A stretch of DNA of 64,000 nt, taken from NCBI RefSeq assembly GCF_965138505.1, contig NZ_CBCSCO010000004.1, forward strand, positions 218,099 through 282,098. Direction: 5' to 3'. A program made the position numbers and the translations under genes. Under the pieces are notes generated by a model. It did not search any database and was not told the DNA's origin. It worked only from the letters and a program-made list of their open reading frames with translations. The stretch is from Litorimonas haliclonae. GTDB taxonomy: Bacteria > Pseudomonadota > Alphaproteobacteria > Caulobacterales > Maricaulaceae. Positions 42,895 to 51,403 of the stretch are shown in pieces; position 1 is the stretch's first letter, and each line of letters opens with the position of its first letter.

Positions 42895-43974
42895 GTGCAA
42901 GATGATTTAATTGACCGGATATACGAAGCGTCTTTTATTCCGGAAAACTGGCCAGGGATATTGGACGATCTGGCCGGAATGACCGAGGCGAAAGGCGGGT
43001 TGTTATTCTCTGCGCGCGACAAGGTTCTAAGCTGGACGACCTCAGACAATCTTGAAGATGTTTTTCATACCTATGTGAAAGACGGGTGGTTTGCCAGGTG
43101 TGACCGCCGCGTCTGTATTATGGGCAAAGCCCATGATTCCTTCTTAATTGAAAACGATTATTGGTCACCGGAAGAGTTCGAGGCCAATCCGATTTATCAA
43201 AATTTTTTCCGCCCAAGGGGGCTCGGATGTTCTGCCGGAACAGGGCTATTGCTCCCGACAGGGGATAGAATAGTTTTTAGTGTTGAGCGGACATTGGACC
43301 GGGGGCCGATGGAAAAGCCATTTGTAGAGCGGCTAAACGAACTTCGCCCCCATCTGGCTCGAAGCGCCCTCATCGCGGCGAGACTGGGCTTGAAGAGCGC
43401 GACCGGAGCCAGCGAAGCTCTGACCAAGCTTGGGTTACCAACGATTTTGCTCGACGCCGATGGGGCGGCCGTTGAAATGTCCAATATATCGGAAGATGTA
43501 GCGGCGCACTTGGTCATTGGCGCGCAAAACAAAGTCGGATTGAAAGATAAACAGGCCAATGATCTATTTTCGAAATCCCTGCAAACCTTGCACTTGCATT
43601 CAGATACGAATGTCAATTCTTTTCCTTTGCGCGCCGGCGACACTCAAGCGGCGATGGTCGCACATATTCTGCCGATCAGCCGCTCCGCGCATGATATGTT
43701 TGCCAAAAGCTACGCCATATTAGTTTTAACTCCGGTGGCAAAAAAGAGCGTTCCTCCGGTCGAGCTCGTTCGCTCTCTCTTTGATTTGACCGCGTCGGAA
43801 GCGCGCGTCGCCCGCAAGCTAGCGGCGGGCAAGTCCGTTGAAGAAATTGCCGAAGACGGCGGCGTGGCGCTTAGTACAGTCCGGACGCAGCTTCGTCAGG
43901 TGATGGAAAAGACGGGATGTTCCCGTCAGGCGGAAGTGGTCGCTTTACTCGCAAATCTTGCCTTGCAGAAGTGA
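42895..43974 (+). CDS. LuxR-family transcriptional regulator
   Basis: This 359-residue regulator starts at a GTG (42895) preceded by GAGGGG at a seven-base spacing. The N-terminal 270 residues contain no recognised ligand domain. The C-terminal GerE-type HTH (about 295-355) reads LTASEARVARKLAAGKS and STVRTQLRQVMEKTGC. It is divergent from the Tae4-like operon with a 156-base gap, so it might regulate it; this is not shown. Confidence 0.88.
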   Translation: MQDDLIDRIYEASFIPENWPGILDDLAGMTEAKGGLLFSARDKVLSWTTSDNLEDVFHTYVKDGWFARCDRRVCIMGKAHDSFLIENDYWSPEEFEANPIYQNFFRPRGLGCSAGTGLLLPTGDRIVFSVERTLDRGPMEKPFVERLNELRPHLARSALIAARLGLKSATGASEALTKLGLPTILLDADGAAVEMSNISEDVAAHLVIGAQNKVGLKDKQANDLFSKSLQTLHLHSDTNVNSFPLRAGDTQAAMVAHILPISRSAHDMFAKSYAILVLTPVAKKSVPPVELVRSLFDLTASEARVARKLAAGKSVEEIAEDGGVALSTVRTQLRQVMEKTGCSRQAEVVALLANLALQK

Positions 43975-44124
43975 CAGCTTCGCCCGCACGTCTCTACGTC
44001 AACGCTCCTAAAAATGTACGAAACTTCAATAAAATTTTGATTTATCATCTAAATTGATGATGCCGCTCCGTGGCTCTTCGGATTTACTCCCTCTATCAAC
44101 ATTATTTCTGTTCTGGAGGGCAAA

Positions 44125-44634
44125 ATGAAAACATCATCACTTCTTATTCTAGGTCTGGCCGGGCTGTCGCTCAGTGCGTGCGGGGCCACCTCGGGCGGCG
44201 TAGCGCAATCTCTCGCGCAGCAAGCGGCCATGCGCACGGTGACGCCTGCGCCTGCGCAAGCCGTCTCGGCGGAAAGTGAAGTCACGGCGGATCCGATCAT
44301 CGTCGCGGATGCAAAATGCGAGACCATTGCTGCGAAAATGGCCGAAGCCGATACGACTATCGCGAACTCTCAAGCCATCATCGCCAAGGCAGGGCAGAGC
44401 AATGTTGCAGGTCAGGCCGTTGCGTCAGGCGCATCAACGGCGGCCGTTCATTCTGGCGCGGCTGGGGCACTAGCTAAGGTGCCGTTTGGAGGATTTTTTG
44501 CCAAGGCGGCGATGGACAAAGCTGCGAATTCCGGTCGGAAAAAGGCCGCAAAAGCTCAAAAAGAGCTGGATAAAGCTGTGTTACGCAAAGCGAAACTCTC
44601 TGGCCTCTATGCGGGGCGCAATTGCGAAGGTTAG
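44125..44634 (+). CDS. Lipoprotein, Ala-rich, unknown
   Basis: This 169-residue lipoprotein has the lipobox LSAC (acylated Cys about residue 19). The mature part is Ala-rich and mainly helical (KMAEADTTIANSQAIIAKAG, then a basic KKAAKAQKELDKAVLRKAK helix). It ends with a Cys (RNCEG) that could pair with an earlier Cys. No family was recognised. A terminator follows at 44653. Confidence 0.75.
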   Translation: MKTSSLLILGLAGLSLSACGATSGGVAQSLAQQAAMRTVTPAPAQAVSAESEVTADPIIVADAKCETIAAKMAEADTTIANSQAIIAKAGQSNVAGQAVASGASTAAVHSGAAGALAKVPFGGFFAKAAMDKAANSGRKKAAKAQKELDKAVLRKAKLSGLYAGRNCEG

Positions 44635-44652
44635 AGAGCCCTAACGGGGCGC

Positions 44653-44687
44653 AAGGCGGCAGATAGATTTTCTGTCTGCCGCCTTTC
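44653..44687 (+). terminator. Hairpin after Ala-rich lipoprotein gene
   Basis: An 11-bp perfect stem (44653-44663 with 44675-44685) with an 11-base loop and only a short T tail. It is a plausible but weak intrinsic terminator or mRNA 3' stabiliser. Confidence 0.55.
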
Positions 44688-44724
44688 CCCGCTGAAGGAG
44701 TGTGAATTTTGAAAGGGTCTGGAC

Positions 44725-44874
44725 GTGACGAATTTGATGGATAAGGTTTTTATGTCGATGGGTATGGACGGCAAAGAAATCAAAGACATTCAGATACGCG
44801 GCGCATTATATATTGGCATGATTTTTATGATCGGCCTGACAAGTGCATTTTTGATTTTGGCGCTTTTTCACTAG
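44725..44874 (+). CDS. 49-aa membrane protein
   Basis: The 49-residue product starts at GTG 44725 (AGGG at 44714-44717, seven-base spacing) or at ATG 44737. A short polar N-terminus (MDGKEIKDIQIRG) precedes a hydrophobic stretch of about 20 residues (ALYIGMIFMIGLTSAFLILA) to the C-terminus. It looks like a single-pass small membrane protein. A terminator follows at 44914. Confidence 0.5.
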   Translation: MTNLMDKVFMSMGMDGKEIKDIQIRGALYIGMIFMIGLTSAFLILALFH

Positions 44875-44910
44875 GTCCCTAGCTTACATTTCTTTTTTAA
44901 ATCGAGGCAT

Positions 44911-44938
44911 AAAAAAACCCGCTGTGAGGCGGGTTTTT
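44911..44938. terminator. Bidirectional terminator between small ORF and rplI
   Basis: A 9-bp stem (44914-44922 with 44929-44937) and 6-base loop have an A-run on the left and T-run on the right. It can end the plus-strand 49-aa gene and the minus-strand rpsF-rpsR-rplI operon. Confidence 0.85.
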
Positions 44939-44958
44939 CTTTGCGTATTTCGCGAAGA

Positions 44959-45588
44959 CTACTCTTCGGTCTTAGGCTCTTCCGCGTCGCCGGCGTCCGT
45001 CTCCGGGGCCTGGAACTCTTCCGGAGCGTCGCCTTCAAACATGTTGACGGCGGCTTCGGCGCGTTCTGCGGCGCTCTGGGCGGCGTCGGCTTTGGCTTCT
45101 TCCTGTTCCATACCGATCACGTCCTCGCCTTTGGCTTGACGTTCGGCTTCGTCTTCGGAACGGGCCACATTGACGGTGATGTCAACGATGACTTCCGGGT
45201 GAAGGCGGAGCTTGATCTCGTGAATGCCGAGATATTTGACAGGCTCAAGCACAACCATGCTGCGCTTCACGCCTTTGTCTTTCAGCTCGTCCGCAATATC
45301 ACGCGCCGTCACAGAGCCGTAAAGATTGCCGGCGTCACCAGCCTTACGGATAAGAACAATTTGCTCGCCTTCGAGGCCCTTGCCTTGTTCGGCGGCTTTC
45401 TGGCGGGTTTCTTCATTGCGTTGCTCGAGATATTCACGCTCGGCTTCGAAACGGGCCAAGTTGATTTTCGACGCACGCAGAGCTTTTTCCTGCGGCAAGA
45501 GATAGTTCCGGCCATAGCCCGGCTTAACGGAGACAACATCGCCCATCATGCCAAGGTTTTCAATTTTTTCGAGTAGGATAACGTCCAT
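44959..45588 (-). CDS. rplI: 50S ribosomal protein L9
   Basis: L9 of 209 residues, with start MDVILLEKIENLGMMGDVV and the GYGRNYLLPQEKAL signature (about 24-37), the long connecting helix and the C-terminal domain with VTARDIADEL. A 50-residue acidic Ala/Glu/Asp-rich C-terminal tail (about 158-209) is longer than in E. coli L9 (149) and is seen in some alphaproteobacteria. It is the last gene of the rpsF-rpsR-rplI operon, 11 bases after rpsR. Confidence 0.97.
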   Translation of the reverse strand: MDVILLEKIENLGMMGDVVSVKPGYGRNYLLPQEKALRASKINLARFEAEREYLEQRNEETRQKAAEQGKGLEGEQIVLIRKAGDAGNLYGSVTARDIADELKDKGVKRSMVVLEPVKYLGIHEIKLRLHPEVIVDITVNVARSEDEAERQAKGEDVIGMEQEEAKADAAQSAAERAEAAVNMFEGDAPEEFQAPETDAGDAEEPKTEE

Positions 45589-45599
45589 GATGTCTCTCC

Positions 45600-45860
45600 T
45601 TACTTCACTTCATAGGGCAAGAGGCCCAAAAAGCGGGCGCGTTTGATGGCGCGGGCCAGCTCACGTTGTTTCTTACCGGACACGGCAGTGATGCGTGACG
45701 GTGCGATTTTGCCTTTTTCAGACATATAGCGCTGCAGCAATTTCGGATCTTTATAATCGATCGTCAGGCCATTCTCGCCGGAGAAAGGGCAAACTTTGCG
45801 GCGACGGCGAAAACTCGTGCGGCTTGGCAGGTTTTCAATTTTGATTTCGTCTTTTGCCAT
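45600..45860 (-). CDS. rpsR: 30S ribosomal protein S18
   Basis: S18 of 86 residues, with CPFSGENGLTIDYKD (about 24) and the conserved ALKRARFLGLL-like end (RAIKRARFLGLLPY). It partners S6 in the ribosome. It lies three bases after rpsF and 11 before rplI. Confidence 0.97.
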   Translation of the reverse strand: MAKDEIKIENLPSRTSFRRRRKVCPFSGENGLTIDYKDPKLLQRYMSEKGKIAPSRITAVSGKKQRELARAIKRARFLGLLPYEVK

Positions 45861-45863
45861 TTT

Positions 45864-46217
45864 CTAATCCTCCTTATTGCGACGCTTGCGCTCTTCGCGT
45901 TTTTTCATAATCGGGGACGGATCATCAGAGAACTCATCCACGCGGATTGACATATAACGCAATACATCTTCGTTGATGCGGTGCTGACGCTCAATTTCGT
46001 GAAGCGTATCAGCTGTCGCGTTCAGCTTGAGCATAGAATAATGCGCTTTGCGGTTTTTTTGCATGCGGTAAGCCAGATTACGCAAACCCCAATATTCGGC
46101 ACCTTCAACGGTTCCGCCGGCGTTTTCGACTTTTCTGGCAACATTTTGAACAAATTCTTCGACCTGGTTCGAAGAGATGTCCGGACGTGAGATAATCACG
46201 TGCTCGTAGAGAGACAT
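45864..46217 (-). CDS. rpsF: 30S ribosomal protein S6
   Basis: S6 of 117 residues, with MSLYEHVIISRPDIS at the start, EYWGLRNLAYRMQKNRKAHY (about 43-62) and a short charged C-terminal tail. AAGGA stands just upstream. It is first gene of the operon; its leader to the left of 46330 contains a 6-bp hairpin (46252-46269). Confidence 0.97.
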   Translation of the reverse strand: MSLYEHVIISRPDISSNQVEEFVQNVARKVENAGGTVEGAEYWGLRNLAYRMQKNRKAHYSMLKLNATADTLHEIERQHRINEDVLRYMSIRVDEFSDDPSPIMKKREERKRRNKED

Positions 46218-46579
46218 AACAGTCCTTCATTTTGGGGACGCGGCGCCGGGCATTTCGTGAAGGCGAAATCCCAACGATGGCTCTGAGAGCAAAGCCCGAC
46301 CCCATGTCAGACAAAAAGCAAACAGACCGCATCCGGTGAAGCGCGCCTTATAGAGGGGAATGCGCGCCGTGCAAGGGGGAAATGCGGTTGTTTGGGGCTT
46401 TGGAAACGGCGGCGAAAGCCAAAATCGATCCCGTGAATCGATTTTAGTCGGAAAAGGCCACGGCAGTGGCTTGAGGCCGTTATGGGGGCGAAGGAGACAT
46501 TAGGTGAGCGCATTAGATCGCCTAAATTAAGTCGCTTATCGATAGGGTTAGTATATTGTCAAAACGCGCATTTCTGTGT
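46218..46579. other. Leader and promoter region of rpsF operon, 362 bases
   Basis: No gene was found. The region contains the rpsF leader and two inverted repeats: ATTTCG/CGAAAT (46252-46269) and the 9-bp perfect pair AAAATCGAT/ATCGATTTT (46421-46429 with 46437-46445). No match to the conserved S6:S18 autoregulatory leader pattern was obvious. Confidence 0.5.
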
Positions 46580-46986
46580 TCACGTTGGGAGGGCGTCAAT
46601 CTTCGGCAAATCTTCTAGCTCTCGTTCCCAAGTCGCACGGCTTGCGAAACATATGTGGGCGTCGGGGCGTACATCGATAGGATTATCTAAGCTTCCGGCT
46701 GGTACGACCAATAGAGTACCGTTTATCTGGACACTCGGAACGGCGGAGCCGCATGTGGAACAGAAGGATTTTGCATGTAGCGTGTATGGTACAACATAAT
46801 CTTTGACGTTTGCTACGCCAGTTCGCCAGGTGACTTTTGCTGTTGAAGAGAAAAGGTTTGCCCCATGAGCGGAGCCAGTGCCTTTTTGACATCGTCCGCA
46901 GTGACAGAGGAAGAACTGTTCGAACGCTAGACTTCGAATTGCACCTCGCCGCAGAGACAAGATCCTTTGTGGGTTAACTTCATCAT
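46580..46986 (-). pseudogene. GFA/CENP-V-family gene with frameshift at 5' end
   Basis: The GFA family (glutathione-dependent formaldehyde-activating enzyme-like) needs an N-terminal CxCG zinc site. On the minus strand the reading frame from ATG 46986 gives MKLTHKGSCLCGEVQFEV and then meets TAG at 46929-46927. The rest of the protein (CHCGRCQKG and CSTCGSAVPS zinc motifs) continues in another frame from TTC at 46924. The two halves together form a full-length gene, so one frameshift has broken it, or a sequencing error mimics this. The separate downstream frame from 46960 lacks the first Cys pair. Confidence 0.7.
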
Positions 46987-47297
46987 CTCGCCTTATGCTT
47001 ATCGTAAAAGGGTATTCTTAAGGTAAGACAGCGCTGATAGCGAGCTTCATGAGGACTTCAAAACCAAGTATTAGATGAGAGACATACAATCGCCCAAAGT
47101 AAGACACTGGGCTAAGGTCCGCTTTGGGGATGAACCCGCCTCATTGAAATTGTGGGAAAGTTTTGAAGAAGTCCCATATTGAGCATGGAGAGACGGGTGT
47201 AGAGGAGGTTTCTCTCCACCTTTGCAAACAAAACTCCCCCGCAAACGGGGGAGGCAAATCAATTTAGATTTTATAACTGCCAATCGGCAGAGGGATC
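46987..47297. other. Intergenic region with Gly-rich hairpin repeat
   Basis: About 310 bases without a gene. The repeat CTCCCCCG-CAAA-CGGGGGAG (47234-47253) is a strong stem that recurs at 63712-63733 and in a degenerate form near 63821-63840. It lies 45 bases beyond the stop of the glycine-zipper gene. Confidence 0.5.
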
Positions 47298-47864
47298 CTA
47301 CCAACGGCGCTCTAGGTCGCGCAACTGATCGAGTTCATCGCGGATTTGGTCGCGTTGATACCGCACGTCGCTCGTATAAGGCGCGTTTGATAGACGGCGG
47401 TCTTCGTCTTCCAAATAGCGGATGCGGGTTTCGACGTCGCGTTCGCTATAATAGGTCCGGCCATTAATGGTATAGCCTTCTGGGCTATCGGCATAGGGGT
47501 CATAGCGCGGATCTTGATAGCGCGCGTCCAGATATTTGCCGCAGCTCTTATTGGCAATGGCGATACCTGCTGCGGCTCCGCCTGCTGCGCCAACGGCTGC
47601 GCCTGTTCCGCCGCCTTCAACTTCATTGCCGACCACTCCGCCGACCACGGCTCCGATACCGGCGCCGAGGAGCTGGCTATTCCGGTCGCGACGAGCACAT
47701 TCTATATAGGCCGGCGTCTTGCGGTAGCGTTGTCCCTGATATTCGACATAGGCGTCATCATTATATCCATATCCACGGTCATTATAGGGATCATTATATC
47801 CGCCGGAGGACGCGCAGGCGCTGAGGGCTGATCCTAGAATTAAAACGGGAAGTAGCTTTTTCAT
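47298..47864 (-). CDS. Glycine-zipper lipoprotein
   Basis: This 188-residue lipoprotein, started at 47864, has the lipobox LSAC (Cys about 17). A Tyr/Asp/Gly/Arg-rich part is followed by a glycine-zipper (about 67-105: GAGIGAVVGGVVGNEVEGG, AAVGAAGGAAAGIAIA) which can insert in or associate with the membrane, then a Arg/Glu-rich helical tail (about 150-188). Glycine-zipper 2TM proteins of the envelope are often stress-related. The function is unproven. Confidence 0.8.
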   Translation of the reverse strand: MKKLLPVLILGSALSACASSGGYNDPYNDRGYGYNDDAYVEYQGQRYRKTPAYIECARRDRNSQLLGAGIGAVVGGVVGNEVEGGGTGAAVGAAGGAAAGIAIANKSCGKYLDARYQDPRYDPYADSPEGYTINGRTYYSERDVETRIRYLEDEDRRLSNAPYTSDVRYQRDQIRDELDQLRDLERRW

Positions 47865-47876
47865 GATAATCTCCAA

Positions 47877-48376
47877 TTGTGGCGGACCGCCTTTTGCGAG
47901 CGTCCTAGAAAACAGAGAGGCGGTGCGGGATTGCCATACTGTAAGCAGAGGGCAATACGCAGCGTCCTGTTGGGGATATAATCCGCGAGAGCAATCTGGG
48001 TTCCAAATATCGTTTAAATCGGTTGGTGGAGGCTATTCCTATTCGCTCGCCGACGCTGAGACCGTCGTCATGATGGAGGATGTAACGGGTGGGATTTGCT
48101 CCCTCTAAACGCGCTCACCCCGCCCTCGCTCTGCGTACCCTAAAGGGCAATCGGGTAATCCATATGGTGAAGGTTCGGCTAAATGAGGTATTTCAATCAC
48201 ACCTAACAGTCGCCTCTTGCGCCGAACTGAAAATTCTTACTTGTCGAAACAGCACCGCATGGATTGCTCGATCCAATCGCGTCGCGAGACTTCATCTCGC
48301 TTTGGCTCATAGGGCAATGACGGAGAGGGGAGTAGGGATAGATTGGACTGTTAGAGAAACTGCAGCTGCATCCTCA
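47877..48376. other. Repeat-rich intergenic region, 500 bases
   Basis: Between the lipoprotein promoter and DUF454 lies a dispersed repeat. Bases 48102-48150 are an exact reverse complement of 63952-64000, and 48145-48414 resembles the reverse complement of about 62940-63190 (same order of GGTAATCCAT, GGCTAAATG, GCATGGATTG, GGGCAATGACGG and CGCAGAGCCGCG). No intact gene is present. Confidence 0.7.
48102..48150. repeat. 49-bp repeat, exact inverted copy at 63952-64000
   Basis: The 49 bases from 48102 to 48150 equal the reverse complement of 63952-64000 with no mismatch. The copies are about 15.8 kb apart in opposite orientation and both flank the same dispersed repeat family. Confidence 0.9.
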
Positions 48377-48414
48377 CTACCTCTGCTTCGCAGAGCCGCG
48401 TTCGGATGGTGAAG
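48151..48414 (+). repeat. MITE-like dispersed repeat, copy A
   Basis: Similar over most of its length to the reverse complement of copy B near 62940-63190. In copy B the element edges are 28-bp imperfect inverted repeats (TCATTgCCCGACTtGATCGG type). Copy A has decayed versions at about 48145-48162 and 48256-48322. No coding capacity was seen. Confidence 0.65.
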
Positions 48415-48784
48415 GCGGCTTAGGCCGCGTGACTACAAATAGTGCCACGAGCAGTAAACACACCCCCTGCACGACAATCGCCCAGACCGGGAGGTGGAAG
48501 ACAAACGCCAGACCAAAGGAGACCCCGATTGAAATGATGGTTAGGATTTTGGCTTTGGTCGGGATTGCGCCGTGCTCATGCCAATTGGATATCATTGGGC
48601 CAAAAACTTTATGCGCCATAATCCAGTCATGCAAAGCAGGGGAGGAGCGGGCAAAGGCATAGGCCGCGATGATCATGAAAATGGCCGTCGGCAGCAGCGG
48701 GAGAAACATGCCAATCGTGCCGAGCGCAACGCAAGTCGTGCCAAGGCCGATCCAGAGCCAGCGCCTCGGGGAAAACCGTTTCAT
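48377..48784 (-). CDS. DUF454 (YbaN-like) membrane protein
   Basis: This 135-residue inner-membrane protein has two to three hydrophobic helices (about 9-45 and 88-116). The DUF454 core shows LGLGTTCVALG-type starts (WIGLGTTCVALGTIGMFLPLLP), FARSSPALHDWI and FGPMISNWHEHGAI. The last dozen residues (KPPSPSERGSAKQR) are encoded by the edge of the dispersed repeat, so the C-terminus seems to have been rewritten by repeat insertion. The function of the family is unknown. Confidence 0.87.
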   Translation of the reverse strand: MKRFSPRRWLWIGLGTTCVALGTIGMFLPLLPTAIFMIIAAYAFARSSPALHDWIMAHKVFGPMISNWHEHGAIPTKAKILTIISIGVSFGLAFVFHLPVWAIVVQGVCLLLVALFVVTRPKPPSPSERGSAKQR

Positions 48785-48944
48785 GATAGGACTGTCTTCA
48801 ACATGATGACTTTGCCTCTACGGCTTTTAACGCAGAACTTCACCAAATCTTTTCAGAATTTTTCGGACGGCGCGCTGAGACATAAATTTCAGCAGAGGCA
48901 TCACCATGATTGAAACCTGCCTTCCGCTTCGTTAGACCCTCGCT

Positions 48945-49661
48945 ATGACCTCACTTTCCGATAAAAACATTCTTGTCACCGGCGCCTCTCGCGGCATTGG
49001 CGCGTCGCTTAACGCTCTATTGTCCGAAAGAGGCGCGACTGTCATTCCGCATGCGAGCGGGCCAAGCGACAACACCGATGACAGCTTTATTTACTGCGAC
49101 CTAAGCGAGGCAGGCGCAGGACAAAAACTGTTCAATATGGCGCTGGAGAAGCATGACCGCATCGATGCCGTGATTAACAATGCAGGGGTTTATCTGCCGT
49201 CCTCCCTCGTGGGAGATGACTGGGATAGCGGATGGGACCGCACTATGGCGGTCAATGTCCGCGCCCCGGCCGATATCTGCCGCGCCGCCATTGCGCATTA
49301 TCGCGAGACAGGCGGTGGACGCATTATCAACATTGCCAGCCGGGCCGGACAGCGCGGCGACGGCGTGGATCAGGCCGCCTATGCGGCCTCCAAGGGCGCG
49401 ATACTTGCTATGACCAAGACTTGGGCGAGGGCGCTTAGCGGCGAAAATATGCATTTTTACGCCATCGCGCCGGGATGGGTCGAAACCCGCATGGCCCCAA
49501 AAGACATCGAAAACCGCAAAAAAGCTGTAACCGAAATCCCGCTGGGACGCGTCGCTCAGCCCGAAGAGATTGCCGAATTTGCGGCCTTTCTGCTCTCCGA
49601 TGCTTGCCCGTCTGCCGTCGGCGCGACATTCGATATCAACGGCGCGAGCTATGTGCGTTAA
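48945..49661 (+). CDS. Short-chain dehydrogenase/reductase
   Basis: This SDR of 238 residues has the nucleotide-binding TGASRGIGAS (about 11), NNAGVY (about 75), the active-site Ser in INIASRAGQ and YAASKGAI (Y and K of the catalytic triad). It ends in TFDINGASYVR. Its stop TAA overlaps the ruvC start by one base (49661), so the two genes are coupled. The substrate is unknown. Confidence 0.93.
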   Translation: MTSLSDKNILVTGASRGIGASLNALLSERGATVIPHASGPSDNTDDSFIYCDLSEAGAGQKLFNMALEKHDRIDAVINNAGVYLPSSLVGDDWDSGWDRTMAVNVRAPADICRAAIAHYRETGGGRIINIASRAGQRGDGVDQAAYAASKGAILAMTKTWARALSGENMHFYAIAPGWVETRMAPKDIENRKKAVTEIPLGRVAQPEEIAEFAAFLLSDACPSAVGATFDINGASYVR

Positions 49662-50143
49662 TGGCTGAGGCCCGCCGCATTCTCGGCCTCGACCCGTCCC
49701 TTGTGGCCTGTGGGTGGGGCGTCATTGACGTGCGGGGGAATAAGGCCTCTCACGTCGCCCACGGCGTTATCCGCCCGCCCAAGAAGGAACCGCTCGCGAG
49801 CCGTCTGGATTTTCTCTTCAAAGCCATCATAGACGTAATTGAAAAACATCAGCCGATGGAAGCCGGGGTGGAAGAGGCGTTCATGAAAGATAATGCGATG
49901 AGCGCGCTCAAATTAGGGCAGGCGCGGGCCGCCTGTATTTTAGCCTCTACATCCCAGGGGCTTGGCGTTGGCGAATACGCGGCCCGTCTGGTCAAGAAAT
50001 CCGTGGTCGGCACAGGCGCAGCAGACAAAGCCCAAGTTGCGCATATGATGAATATCCTGCTGCCCGGGGCCAAGGTCAAAGCCGGCGACGCTGCCGACGC
50101 CCTGGCCATTGCGCTGACCCACGCCCATCACAAGCGGCTTTAA
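49661..50143 (+). CDS. ruvC: Holliday junction resolvase RuvC
   Basis: This 160-residue RuvC cuts Holliday junctions after RuvAB branch migration. Catalytic acids lie in LGLDPSL (about D10), EAGVEEAF (about E67) and AGDAADALAIAL (D at about 141-147). A long frame runs upstream to 49475, but the ATG at 49661 gives the family start. The gene is separated from ruvA by an opposite-strand transporter, and the two stops overlap by four bases at 50140-50143. Confidence 0.95.
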   Translation: MAEARRILGLDPSLVACGWGVIDVRGNKASHVAHGVIRPPKKEPLASRLDFLFKAIIDVIEKHQPMEAGVEEAFMKDNAMSALKLGQARAACILASTSQGLGVGEYAARLVKKSVVGTGAADKAQVAHMMNILLPGAKVKAGDAADALAIALTHAHHKRL

Positions 50144-51351
50144 TCGAGCGTATCGGTTTGGCGCAGGCGCGGGAAGAGCTTCGCCCATAATGCGGCGACC
50201 CCGATGGCCGCAATTCCGCCGGCAGTGACGGTAAAGACGGCGCCGTAAACCGCCGCCATTAATCCGGCCCGCGCCTCGCCCAACTCATTCGACGCGCCGA
50301 GGAAGATGGAATTAACCGCATTCACCCGCCCCCGCACATGGTCAGGCGTCCAGAGCTGGAGGATAATTTCGCGAATATAAACGGACACCATATCAAACGC
50401 CCCAACGCCCATCAGCGCCAGAATAGATAGCCAGGCCACCGTTGAAAATCCAAAAATCGTGGTCATCAACCCGAATAAAGCGACCGTTACAAACAAAAGA
50501 ACCCCTGCATGTCGCTTGATCGGAAACGCAATGAGCAGGGTAATCATGATGACCGCGCCCAGGCCCGGCGCCGCCCGGAGAAGTCCCAAACCTATCGGCC
50601 CGACTTCCAGAATATCGCGGGCGTAAATCGGCAGAAGCGCCACCGCCCCGGCCAGCAGGACAGCAAACATATCCAGAGAGATCGCGCCCAACACAATTTT
50701 CTCTTTCCAAATATAGCTAAATCCTCCGATCAGAGTGGAAAGTGAAGTCCCGCCTTTCTCAAATGTTTGAGGGGGCTTAGGAATGGAAAAGATAAGTATT
50801 GCAGCCACGGCGTAAATACCGGCCGCCGTTCCATACGCTATCGGACCGGACACGCCATAGAGAAGCCCTCCGGCGACGGGGCCAAAGATAGAGGCAAGCT
50901 GCCAGGAAGAGGTGGTCCAGCCGACCGCATTTGCGAAATCCGCCCTTGGCACCAAATTAACGACGAGTGATGACGAGGCAGGGTTATGAAAGGCGCGCGC
51001 CACGCCGAAGACACCAAGTAAGGACAGAACCCAAACCGGACGAAATTGTTGCGTCAGAGCCAAGTAAAGAATGGCTCCGGCGCAAGCCATCTCGACGATG
51101 ATAGAAGACCCCATCACCATTCGGCGACCCAATTTATCTGAAGCTAATCCTGTCGCGATGACGAGTAAGAGCGCAGGAGTGAATTGCACGAGACCGATTA
51201 GGCCGAGCAGAAGCGCGTTTTGTGTTTCGTCATAGATTTGCCATCCTACCGCAACTGACACAGTTTGAGTGGCGAAAGACGTCAGAAAACGCGCGCTGAA
51301 ATATTGCGCGAAAGATCGATGTTTGAATGCTGCAAAGCGGTCGTCGGTCAT
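50140..51351 (-). CDS. MFS transporter (MFS_3/EntS-like)
   Basis: This major facilitator transporter of 403 residues has about 12 hydrophobic helices. The N-terminal RFLTSFATQTVSVAVGWQIY and GLASDKLGRRMVMGSS (GRR loop motif) match the MFS_3 group of multidrug or siderophore exporters. The substrate is not predictable. The gene splits ruvC from ruvA. It is divergent from 51404 by name only; both are minus-strand. Confidence 0.9.
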   Translation of the reverse strand: MTDDRFAAFKHRSFAQYFSARFLTSFATQTVSVAVGWQIYDETQNALLLGLIGLVQFTPALLLVIATGLASDKLGRRMVMGSSIIVEMACAGAILYLALTQQFRPVWVLSLLGVFGVARAFHNPASSSLVVNLVPRADFANAVGWTTSSWQLASIFGPVAGGLLYGVSGPIAYGTAAGIYAVAAILIFSIPKPPQTFEKGGTSLSTLIGGFSYIWKEKIVLGAISLDMFAVLLAGAVALLPIYARDILEVGPIGLGLLRAAPGLGAVIMITLLIAFPIKRHAGVLLFVTVALFGLMTTIFGFSTVAWLSILALMGVGAFDMVSVYIREIILQLWTPDHVRGRVNAVNSIFLGASNELGEARAGLMAAVYGAVFTVTAGGIAAIGVAALWAKLFPRLRQTDTLD

Positions 51352-51403
51352 GGCGCGGCCTTATAGATATAAGACCGCAAATTGAACGCTTATTTTGACC
51401 TAT

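Noticed and set aside
46218..46330. Possible S6:S18 ribosomal leader upstream of rpsF
   Set aside because: A hairpin is visible, but the conserved leader bulge could not be recognised by eye. A covariance model search would decide it.
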